A stretch of DNA of 64,000 bases from Ocypus olens. Lineage: Eukaryota; Arthropoda; Insecta; Coleoptera; Staphylinidae. The position numbers and the translations under genes were made by a program. The stretch covers positions 30,786,762-30,850,761 of the forward strand of contig OU343065.1 of the NCBI GenBank assembly GCA_910593695.2. Direction: 5' to 3'. Positions within the stretch are counted from its first letter, which is position 1, and each line of letters starts with the position of its first letter. The notes under the pieces are model-generated. The model had not been told where the DNA came from, did no database searches, and saw nothing but the letters and a program-made list of their open reading frames with translations. Shown piece by piece: positions 54,185 to 64,000 of the stretch.

Positions 54185-57100
54185 CATGGGCGTCCGCAGA
54201 AATTTTTCCAGGAGGGGGCAAAAATTCATATAGAAATTTTGAATAAATAACCGTCAAAAATGACAATTTCGAATTGTCAAAAATTCTGCATTTTTGCCAC
54301 CGCAAACGGCACATAAAGAAATTTGCAGTTGTCAAAAATTGTGGATTTTTACTATCAAAAACGGCATTTTTGATGTTAAAAAAAAGAAAATGACAATTTC
54401 GAATTATCAAAAATTCTGCATTTTTTGCCACCGCAAACGGCACATAAAGAAATTTGCAGCTGTCAAAAATTGTGGTTTTTTACTATCAAAAACGGCATTT
54501 TTTTGATATTAAAAAAAAGAAAATGACAATTTCGAATTATCAAAAATTCTGCATTTTTTGCCACCGCAAACGGCACATAAAGAAATTTACAGCTGTCAAA
54601 AATTGTGGATTGTTACAATCAAAAACGGCATTTTTTTATATTAAAAAAAAGAAAATGACAATTTCGGATTATCAAAAATTCTGCATTTCTGCCACCATAA
54701 ACGACTCGATTCAACGGTAACAAAGAAATTAGCAGCTGCCAAAAATTGTGGATTTTTACAATCAAAAACGGCATTTTTTGATATTAAAAAGAAAATTGCC
54801 ATTTTTGTATTTTTTAAAAATTCTGCATTTTTGCCACCACTAACGGTACGATTCAATGGTAAATAAAGAAATTTGCAGCAGCCAGAAATTGTGTATTTTT
54901 ATTATCAAAGACGGCATGTTTTGATATTAAAAAAATAAACTTTCAACTGCTAAAAATGGCAATTTCGAACTGTCAAAAATCGCACTACTATCACAAATGG
55001 CACGTTAGTAATAACAAGGAAATGTTCAATTGCTGAAAATTGCTATTTAATACTGTGAAAAATTGCTCATTACTGAAAACGGCACGTTTCAACAAAAAAA
55101 GAAAATTTCCAAATGCCAAAAATTTTAGACTGTCAAAATTTGAGCATTTCTACTATCACTATCAGCATTTTTCAATATTAAAAAAGGGAAATTTCCAACG
55201 CCCAAAAGTAATAATTACAAATTGTCAAAAATTGTACAATTCTACTGTCAGAAACGGCATTTTTCAATAGTAAAAAGATACATTTTTAACCGTCAAAAAT
55301 GACAATTTAGAATTGTCAAAAATTCTGCATTTCTGCCATCACAAACGGTACGATTCAACAGTAAATAAAGAAATTAGGAGCATCCAAAAATTGTTGATTT
55401 TTACAATCAAAAATGGCATTTTTTGATATTAAAACAGAAAATTTCAACTGCTAAAAATGGCAACTGTCAAAAATCGCACATTTCTATCAACACAAGTAAC
55501 ACGTTGGCAGTAAAAAGGAAAATTCAGCGGTAAATAAAGAAATTAGCAGCTGCCGAAAATTTTGCCGATGGAATTTTACGATCAAAAAACGGCATTTTTT
55601 GATATTTAAAAGAAAGAAAATTTCTAATGACAATTTCGAACTGTCAAAAATCGTACATATCTATCATCACAAATGACACGTTGACAGTAAAAAGGAAATT
55701 TCAATTTCCAAAAATAACTATTCAGGACTGTCAAAAATTGCTCATTACTAAAAACGGTTTCATTTCAACAATAAAAAGAAAAATTCCAAATGCCAAAATT
55801 TTTTAACTGTCAAAATATGAGTACTATCACTATCGGCATTTTTTAATATTAAAAAGGGGAAATTACAAATGGTCAAAAGTAACAATTATAAATTGTCAAA
55901 AATTCCGCATTTCTGCCACCACAAACGGTACAATTCAACAGTAAATAAAGAAATTAGTAGCATCCAAAGATTGTGGATTTTTACAATCAAAAATGGCATT
56001 TTTTGATATTAAAAGAAAAACGAAAATTTCAACTGCTAAAAATGGCAACTGTCAAAAATCGCACATTTCTATCAACACAAGTAACACGTTGGCAGTAAAA
56101 AGGAAAATTCAGCGGTAAATAAGGAAATTAGCAGCTACCAAAAATTTTGTCGATGGAATTTTACCATCAAAAAACGGCATTTTTTGATATTTAAAAGAAA
56201 GAAGATGTCAAATGACAATTTCGAACTGTCAAAAATCGCACATATCTATCATCACAAATGACACGTTGACAGTAAAAAGGAATTTTCACTTTCCAAAAAT
56301 AACTATTCAGGACTGTCAAAAATTGCTCATTACTAAAAACGGTTTCATTTCAACAATAAAAAGAAAAATTCCAAATGCCAAAATTTTTTAACTGTCAAAA
56401 TATGAGTACTATCACTATCGGCATTTTTTAATATTAAAAAGGGGAAATTACAAATGGTCAAAAGTAACAATTATAAATTGTCAAAAATTCCGCATTTCTG
56501 CCACCACAAACGGTACAATTCAACAGTAAATAAAGAAATTAGTAGCATCCAAAGATTGTGGATTTTTACAATCAAAAATGGCATTTTTTGATATTAAAAG
56601 AAAAACGAAAATTTCAACTGCTAAAAATGGCAACTGTCAAAAATCGCACATTTCTATCAACACAAGTAACACGTTGGCAGTAAAAAGGAAAATTCAGCGG
56701 TAAATAAGGAAATTAGCAGCTACCAAAAATTTTGTCGATGGAATTTTACCATCAAAAAACGGCATTTTTTGATATTTAAAAGAAAGAAGATGTCAAATGA
56801 CAATTTCGAACTGTCAAAAATCGCACATATCTATCATCACAAATGACACGTTGACAGTAAAAAGGAATTTTCACTTTCCAAAAATAACTATTCAGGACTG
56901 TCAAAAATTGCTCATTACTAAAAACGGTTTCATTTCAACAATAAAAAGAAAAATTCCAAATGCCGAATTTTTTTAACTGTCAAAATGTGAGCATTTCTAC
57001 TATCACTATCGGCATTTTTTAATATTAAAAAGGGGAAATTTCAAATGGTCAAAAGTAACAATTACGAATTGTCAAAAATTCTGCATTTCTGCCACCACAA

Positions 57101-57762
57101 ACGGTACGATTCAACAATGAATAAAGAAATTAGTAGCATCCAAAAATTGTGGATTTTTATAATCAAAAATGGCATTTTTTGATATTAAAAGAAAAAAGAA
57201 AATTTCAACTGCTAAAAATGGCAACTGTCAAAAATCGCACATTTCTGTCAACACAAATGGCACGTTGGCAGTAAAAAGGAAATTTTCAACTGCCAAAAAT
57301 AACAATTTACAACTGTCAAAAATTGTTAATTTCTACTAAAATGTACGGTAATAATACAGCGAGATCGAATAAAAAATTAGTCAAAGCAGGTCATGAACAA
57401 AAAGCCGCCGAATGTCTTTTCTTAGTTCTTAAATTTGAAAATACGCCAGCTTGTCACTTGCCAATTAGTTTAGGAATTTTGGCTCAAGGCCAACTTTGAC
57501 TAACTTTTATTCGATCGCACTGTATTATACGCGTCGGGTGGAACCGTGCCCGCTCGTCGTTGTACGTCAATTTTTTTCGGATTCATCGAACATAACGTGG
57601 AACGCGCTTTTTGTTATAATTTTTAATTTTGATGTGATTGTTAAAGTATACATTTACCAACAACATACAAGTTTAGTATATAAAGTATTTCTTTAATTTA
57701 ATAAATTCATTTTCCAGGAGGGGGCAGCTGCCCCCCCTTGCCCCCACCTGCGGACGCCTATG
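54185..57762. mobile_element. 3.6-kb repeat-filled element bounded by inverted CAT(G/A)GGCGTCCGCAG
   Basis: CATGGGCGTCCGCAG at 54185-54199 and CTGCGGACGCCTATG at 57748-57762 are inverted ends with one mismatch. Next to them TTTTCCAGGAGGGGGCA occurs at both edges. The interior is tandem repeats: about 133-bp units (CGCAAACGGCACATAAAGAA, TTGTCAAAAATT) at the left, and a larger 575-bp unit repeated from about 55340 to 57290 (for example AATATTAAAAAGGGGAAATT at 55845 and 56420). GGGGGCAGCTGCCCCC at 57720-57735 is a perfect palindrome. No transposase seen. Confidence 0.7.
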
Positions 57763-58220
57763 ATAGACAGATATACAGACAGACAGACATACAGACAGAC
57801 AGACATACAGACAGACATACATACAGACAGACATACAGACAGACAGACATACAGAGAGACATACAGACAGACATACAGGCAGACAGATATACAGACAGAC
57901 AGACATACAGAGAGACATACAGACAGACAGACATACAGAGAGACATACAGACAGACATACAGGCAGACATACATACAGACATACATACATACATACAGAC
58001 AGACATACATACAGACAACATACAGACAGACAGACATACAGAGAGACATACAGACAGACATACAGGCAGACAGATATACAGACAGACATACGGACAGACA
58101 TACAGACAGACATACAGGCAGACAGATATACAGATAGACAGACAGACAGACAGACATACAGACAGACATACAGACAGACATACAGACAGACAGACAGCCA
58201 GACACACAGACAGACATACA
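57763..58220. repeat. (CAGA/CATA) tetranucleotide microsatellite, about 460 bp
   Basis: ACAGACAGACATACAG-type repeat directly abutting the element at 54185-57762. The long Cys/Val/Ser or Arg/Gln/Thr frames are artefacts. Confidence 0.97.
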
Positions 58221-58499
58221 AAAAAATTGAAACAAATTCACAATCACAATACTTTCCCGTACTTCATAACCGAGAAAGTAAAAATTCATTAGTCCTCACT
58301 AATACGTTTTTATAACATAATTTTCTATTGCTACTAAAAATCCCCATACAGGGGTCGAAAACTATTGGCACACACCCCTGAGATTTTGTTGAAAATTGCC
58401 AAATTATTTGAATGGACAAATTGACCTTTGCATATTATTAAAATAAGAAATAAATGATTAGCTGACCTTTAGCATAAAATCTGCATTGAAATTTGAAAC

Positions 58500-58930
58500 T
58501 CTTGTAGGTGTTTTCTCACTTATAGGAATAATTCCCTTTGTCTGTTCTGCGCGCGGATTCTCGTTTCTCGTTCCACCATAAATTACTCCCGCAACCACCA
58601 CAGCCCCCCTTGCGGCGCCGCTCCCAGAAACGATTGCATTAGCGCGCCCACCCGCGCGAAGGGAAGAATAAACGAAATATCGGAATTCGCCGATAAAAGC
58701 GTTATTTCCGCAATTATGTTAATCGTGGGAACGGCACACATTCTGCACACACTCGTCCACGTGTGTTTGTTTATAATGCATTCCGGAACCGAACCGGTTT
58801 CGTTTAATTGAGTCTCGTTTATATGTTAATCCTTGAATGCGCCATGAATTAACGATTCGGTTTTGCATACTGAACGGACGACGGATTTGGTCATTTCCAA
58901 ACGACAAATCGCGGGAAAGTTATCGGTTTT
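58500..58930. other. Non-repetitive island 2
   Basis: GC-richer unique sequence (CGGCGCCGCTCCCAG, TCGTCCACGTGTGT with an E-box CACGTG, GGAACCGAACCGGTTTCG). No splice-bounded coding frame. Candidate regulatory element by inference. Confidence 0.3.
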
Positions 58931-59531
58931 GGGACACCTATACGTATATTTATTGTGGGTGTGTCAATGTCGTTGATTTTTAGAAATACTAATTTATGTT
59001 GTAAAGCAATATTTTTCACCTACTGCCAGTTTGTAATTGATGAATTATGAAATGTTTTCACCAGTTGTAGGCGACGCCTTACGAATACATAGAGCATATA
59101 TAAATGTAAAATGTAACATATAAGTTATAATTTTATTACAACTTATGTGTTACGCGATATTGTATACTTATTAGCCAATTATAATTTACGTCAGCCGCCC
59201 CCCTTCGTTCGTCTATAAATGTCATAAGTGACAGTGACATTCAATGTCAGATTACAAAATATTGGTTATAACACTAAACTCCTCGCCATGCCTTATCGGT
59301 ACTCCAGCTTCACAGCAATGGTATCTTATCAAATTAACACTTCAGAACAAGTAAAACGACGGGTGTTCAATCAATGTGTATATTATTCGATGGAGAATTG
59401 TTCGAAAGATAATTCGTTTGATTAGTTAGTAGTCGTCTCATATTGCCATTACTGGGAAATTTCATGCAAATCCTGTTATTGCCATTACCTGGCAATTTTA
59501 AAGGTTAAATATCGCAATATTTTAATATAAT

Positions 59532-59663
59532 AGTATATTGTACAACGAGCATATAATGATGGCTATTAATCACGAGAACGATGTTTGCGGAACGAGCCGT
59601 AGGCCAGTGGAGCAAATCGTTTGAGTGATTAATAGCCATTATATGCGAGTTGTACACTATACT
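59532..59663. mobile_element. 132-bp palindromic MITE
   Basis: AGTATATTGTACAAC..GCATATAATGATGGCTATTA and TAATAGCCATTATATGC..GTTGTACACTATACT are inverted arms of about 43 bp. The loop also pairs in part (AACGAT/ATCGTT). Confidence 0.85.
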
Positions 59664-59900
59664 TTGTTCACGAAAATTAAAATCAAAATTATAATTTAAA
59701 AAAAAAACAAAATCAAAATCAAAAAGCGAATTAGCGTGTTTAATAAGCATATTAAACACGCAAATGCGAGTGTTTAATGTACCCCATTAATGCTGCCCAT
59801 AGAATTAAATAATGCGCACATTATAACATTTTCGTGAATAAAATATGTTATTAAATCTTCTGCCGTGATTTTTCACGGGCAATCGCTAGTATACTATTAA

Positions 59901-60118
59901 CCCATTTGTGCCCACTGTTCCATCAGTGGAACATCTATTTTCGAAGACTTTCATGGGCGCCAGCGTTTCGTGTCGCTTGTTTTCTCAGAATTTATGATCG
60001 TTAAGACCACTGTGCAAAGGATGACACACATTTGTCATTTGAATCTTCTGTGATAAGAAAGTACACAGAAAAATATTAAAATTTGAAGAAGAAAAAAACA
60101 TCGTTGGGGAAAAACGGG
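59901..60118. mobile_element. 218-bp TTAA-flanked MITE (piggyBac-like)
   Basis: TTAA-CCCATTTGTGCCC at 59897 and GGGGAAAAACGGG-TTAA ending 60122 are approximate inverted ends with TTAA on both sides. A CCACTGTTCCATCAGTGG hairpin lies inside. Same class as 12288-12508. Confidence 0.72.
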
Positions 60119-60479
60119 TTAAATGTTCAATTACTTTCAGCAAATTAAAAATGAATTGCTAATATGAATAAATTATGGTAATTAAGTAGAGCCTTGAAAA
60201 TTCAAATGTCACCCTGACAAGATTCAGTTTAATTTTGTCTTTAGTTTAAGCGAATAAATGTAAGGTCGTAGGTAAAGTATACTACACGCAGGTAAAGTAT
60301 AGACCGCAATTTCTTTCACTTGCGCGTAATTTGCCATTTACAACTCTAGTTATGTGATATATTAATATACCACGTGAAAGTTTGGTAATCACCTACTCAC
60401 ACACGCAATTAACAATAAATTAATAATGATATACGTGAGTTCAATAAAAAGTAATTGAAATAACGAATATTTAGTATGC

Positions 60480-60810
60480 ACCTGACCCAAATCCATCGCA
60501 ACAAAAACAACGCCGGCAATTCATCAAGTTTCTAAACAAGACCAATTTACACCTCTCACCTTTTAAAAAAGAGCTCAGCCGGGAGACAAACCGATCGTTC
60601 ATTCCAATAAAAATTTGGTGCGTGAGACACTCGCGGGGCGAAATTATGCAAATGACCTAATTGGCCAATTTCGAATCCATTAGGACTGCGGGCCACCCAT
60701 TCCACGATTTGCTTTACATAAAGTGCGACGGCCGTTTTGGCCCACGCGAGGGCCGAATTATTAATTCGGCCGTTATTGATAGCCCACGCAATGGAGCTTT
60801 TTTTTTTGAT
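60480..60810. other. Non-repetitive island 3
   Basis: Unique GC-richer sequence with GGCCGAATTATTAATTCGGCC, near-palindromic around 60760, and several TAATTA/ATTA words. No coding frame. Possible conserved regulatory element; function inferred only from its uniqueness among repeats. Confidence 0.3.
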
Positions 60811-61299
60811 AAAGCAATGTTTCTCTTCGCTTAAACGGTCGGGGAAAAGTGAAACTGGATGGTAATTAACGTCGGTTTTTTTGTTGTTGTACGGATGCCG
60901 AGAAATTAGCTTTTGGAACGACGTGATTAACGATTTCTAGCGGTTATTAATTCTGACAAGTTTCAAGAAAAATGAAATTTTAGATGATTCATTGCTAACC
61001 ACAGCATACATTCCGGCGTGATGGACCGGATATACATAATAGTGCAAAATCGAAGGATATTTCATTTAAAATAGGAAAAAAAACAAAAAAGTTTAAAATA
61101 AATTTTTTTCTTAAATTTTTTTTTCAGAAAAATAGCAATAATTCAGAAATACCGTAACACTTAAAAAAGTCACAAAATATTGTCCAAATAGGAAAATGTA
61201 GAAATATATCGGGGATTCAATTTAAAAAAATTAAACACCCTGTATATTTCAAAATAATTTTAAAAAGTCCTTTTTAAACGATTCCGCACTGTTGGGACC

Positions 61300-61600
61300 A
61301 GAGGCCTGCATGGGCCGGGCCGGGCCGTATTTTTCAAACTCCGGGCCGGGCCGGGCCGGGCTTGGATAAATTTAATTTTATTATATTTTGGAAAGCAACA
61401 ACTAAGTGAATTGAGAAAAAAAATTATTAACACGAATTCAATGTATTCTAAGAATTTTAAGGAATACATGGGTCCAGTAATTTTATTTATTTAATTCAAC
61501 ATTTTTCTGGAACGGCCGGGCCGGGCTTTGAATATTCAGCTCCGGGCCGGGCCGGGCCCGCAGTTCATTTTCGTTTCATCGCGCCGGGCCGGGCTTTTGA
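61300..61600. repeat. Clusters of GGGCC/CCGGG pentamers
   Basis: GGGCCGGGCCGGGCC-type runs at about 61312-61327, 61344-61361, 61516-61527, 61542-61558 and 61582-61594, separated by AT-rich spacers. Strong local contrast in composition, with potential to form GC-rich secondary structure. Confidence 0.9.
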
Positions 61601-62159
61601 AAACCCGCTTCTACAGAGCTCTGAAAATATCTTGAAATAACCAAATAAAAAAAAAACTTATAATTATTAATTATTCTGCACCCGCATGATAAACTGAGGA
61701 CGGGTTTTGATTTTATTTATCTCATCAGAGCATGGCGGATAACTGGAATATTGATACCTCAGACCAAGGGTTCTCAATTTTTTTTTTAAATTTTGTACAA
61801 CATCAATAAACAGACAGATTTATGATTTTTATAAGATTTTCATAGCATTTTTAAGAGCGGGAAGATACCAAAAATAAGGTTAGAAAACTATTTTTGAAAA
61901 ATCCATAGTTTAGGTTAAACTGATTAAAAGATGAAAGAGCCAAAGCGGAAATAAGGATTTTCCAATTATACCCCTGAAATTCGTGAAATTTCGACCAATT
62001 TTAAACCGCCATAACTCGGCGTATTTTCAATCGATTTTGATGAATCTTTGAGAGCGAAAAACTTTGAAGTGTCTTCTTTAAAGTCATGCATGCGAACTTA
62101 AGCGTAACCCCTTCCGCCCCCCCTCTAGCACCCCTGTGGAAAAAAAAAGTTTTTTTCGG

Positions 62160-62660
62160 GAAACCATGTCCAACTTTGACGATGTCTACGGAGTTGGAAA
62201 AAAATTGTCGGCTCGATCCGTCATAAAGGCATTAAAATTTGATCGATTCCCTATGCATGACTTAAAGAACGAAGTTCCCACCACGATTTGGCACCAAGTT
62301 ATGGGTGTTTGAAACAAAGTGCATTTTGAGATGTTTGGCACATAACTCAGCGACTTTTCAACGAAATTGGATCATTCTTTCGGGAAAAAAATCCCATTTT
62401 GGCTCTACTTCACGGGATTAAGCTCAGATTGGGATGATCCCTTTTCGAACCCTTCAACCCCCGAACAAAAAAAACAAGTATTTGGGCCAAAAAAACGTCC
62501 AACTTTGGCAACGTGTACCGAGTTGAAAAAAAATTGTCGATTCGATCCACCAAAAGGGCATTGAAATGTGTTCAATTACCTGTGCAGGACTGTTCGAAGT
62601 TCCTACGACGATTTGGCACAAAGTTATGGGTGTTTGAAAAAGTGCATTTTGTGGTCCGAA
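62160..62660. repeat. Two-copy direct repeat, about 330-bp spacing
   Basis: GTCCAACTTTGACGATGTCT..GTTGGAAAAAAATTGTCG at 62166 recurs as GTCCAACTTTGGCAACGTGT..GTTGAAAAAAAATTGTCG at 62497. TTATGGGTGTTTGAAA recurs at about 62299 and 62623. Confidence 0.8.
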
Positions 62661-62789
62661 ATTGTTTTCGTTTTCACGAATGAAATGTTCTTTGAGGTAT
62701 CCACGAAAATTCATTGTTTGCGCGAAATCATGAATATCCTATTTTGTAACTTAGAAATGCAACTTTTTTTTTCAAAATTTTACCAGATT

Positions 62790-64000
62790 CATCTTGAATG
62801 ACGTTCTTTTCAAATTAGCTGAAGAAAATTTTCCGGACTTTGCTGCAACAACAATGGCTACGCCAGAAAACAAATTTTTTGATGTCCAAAAATGCAGTTT
62901 CTCCAGAAATTACTCAAAAAAATTGACATTTCTTTAGACAAATGTTTAAAATTTTACCAGATTACTCTTAAATGACGTTGTTTTCAAATTAGCTGAAGAA
63001 AATTTTCCGGACTTTGCTGTAACAACAATGGCTACGCCAGAAAGAAATTTTTTTGATGACCAAAAATGCACTTTCTCCAGAAATTGCTCTAAAAACTTCA
63101 CATTTCTTTACACAAATGTTTGAAATTTTACCAGATTACTCTTAAATGACGTTGTTTTCAAATTAGCTGAAGAAAATTTTCCGGACTTTGCTGTAACAAC
63201 AATGGCTACGCCAGAAAGAAATTTTTTTGATGACCAAAAATGCACTTTCTCCAGAAATTGCTTTAAAAATTTCACATTTCTTTATACAAATGAGTTGAAA
63301 TTTTACCTGATTGATGTTGAATAATGCTATTTTCAAATAGACTAAAGAAAATTATCCGAACTTTGCTGTAACAACAATGGCAGCGCTAGAAAGCAATTTT
63401 TTTGATGACAAAAAATGCACTTTCTCCAGAAATTGCTCTAAAAATTTCACATTTCTTTATACAAATGAGTTGAAATTTTACCTGATTAACCTTGAATGAT
63501 GCTATTTTCAAATAGACTAAAGAAAATTTTCCGGACTTTGCTGTAACAACAATGGCTGCTCCAGAAAGCAATTTTTTTGATGACAAAAAATGCACTTTCT
63601 CCAGAAATTGCTCTAAAAATTTCACATTTCTTTACACAAATGTTTGAAATTTTACCAGATTAATCTTAAATGACGTTATTTTCAAATTAGCTGAAGAAAA
63701 TTATCCGAACTTTGCAGTAACAACAATGGCAGCGCCAGAAAGCAAAATTTGATGACAAAAATGCAAAGTCTCCAAAAATTGCTCTATAAAGTTCACATTT
63801 CTTTTCAAATGCTTGAAATTTGGACAGATTATTCTTGACCAACGTGTCTTTTTATTTATTTAAAGAAAATTATCCGAACTGTACAGTAACAAAAGTGGGT
63901 TTGCTAGAAACCAAATTTGATGGCTAAAAATGTACTTTATTCTATAAATTTCACATTTCTTTAGACAAATGCTTGAAATTTAGCCAGAATGACGTTATTT
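62790..64000. repeat. Satellite array G, about 174-175-bp monomer, runs off the right edge
   Basis: GCTGAAGAAAATTTTCCGGA and its variants recur at about 62819, 62993, 63167, 63342, 63518, 63692 and 63862. CAACAATGGCTACGCCAGAA and TGCACTTTCTCCAGAAATTG lie in each monomer. Confidence 0.95.

Noticed and set aside
57673..58292. Long open frames rich in Cys-Val-Ser-Leu or Arg-Gln-Thr-Asp on both strands
   Set aside because: They are translations of the CAGA/CATA tetranucleotide array; all frames are open because the repeat has no stop words.
62367..62564. 65-residue ORF near the right end
   Set aside because: Lies within a two-copy non-coding direct repeat; no conserved motif.

Overview
This is an animal, almost certainly insect, nuclear genome window (a beetle would fit; I cannot prove the order). 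It is AT-rich. Coding is confined to short GC-richer exons with GT-AG introns, tRNA-derived SINEs and many DNA-transposon fragments are present, and most of the length is intronic tandem repeat. There are no operons or bacterial features.

Three real protein genes can be assembled by splicing. (1) IMP3, the U3 snoRNP / small-subunit processome protein, minus strand, three exons at 1348-280; its 3' end lies off the left edge. (2) A doublecortin-like kinase (DCLK) orthologue, plus strand, nine coding exons from 4225 to 22017. It encodes a complete 588-residue protein with two DCX microtubule-binding repeats, a short linker and a full CaMK-type kinase domain. (3) The C-terminal 683 residues of a neuron navigator protein (NAV2/NAV3; sickie in flies), minus strand, eight exons from 48997 to 29871. 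They include a coiled coil and an AAA+ domain with Walker A and B; the 5' part lies beyond the right edge. DCLK and NAV converge, and both act on the neuronal microtubule/actin cytoskeleton.

Layout. 1-1348 IMP3. 1912-3690 is a 169-170-bp satellite between the divergent IMP3 and DCLK genes. 4225-22017 is DCLK, whose introns hold several tandem arrays (a 171-bp monomer with embedded GTGACA microsatellites; TCGA-rich arrays; 158-bp, 173-bp and ~100-bp arrays) and several MITEs. 22018-29870 is an intergenic region with the DCLK 3'UTR, a SINE with target-site duplication, a decayed 3.4-kb TIR element with an 8-bp TSD, a perfect 30-bp palindrome and a set of nested inverted-repeat elements abutting the NAV 3' end. 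29871-48997 holds NAV exons separated by a broken 4.2-kb DNA transposon (with another element inside it), mosaic repeats, MITEs and a 7.8-kb, ~172.5-bp array with higher-order structure. 49000-64000 is probably upstream NAV intron or flank, with degenerate repeats, a TIR-like bounded array, microsatellites, three unique non-repetitive islands, MITEs and a ~174-bp array running off the right edge.

The most notable signals are: five unrelated tandem arrays that all have 169-175-bp monomers; a CTCF-core-like 9-mer (AGATGGCGC) at 15 exact places, mostly inside repeats; two sets of inverted repeats nested inside one another; a transposon that supplies the first canonical polyadenylation hexamer after the NAV stop; and a satellite whose monomers carry splice-site-like motifs only on the strand antisense to NAV.
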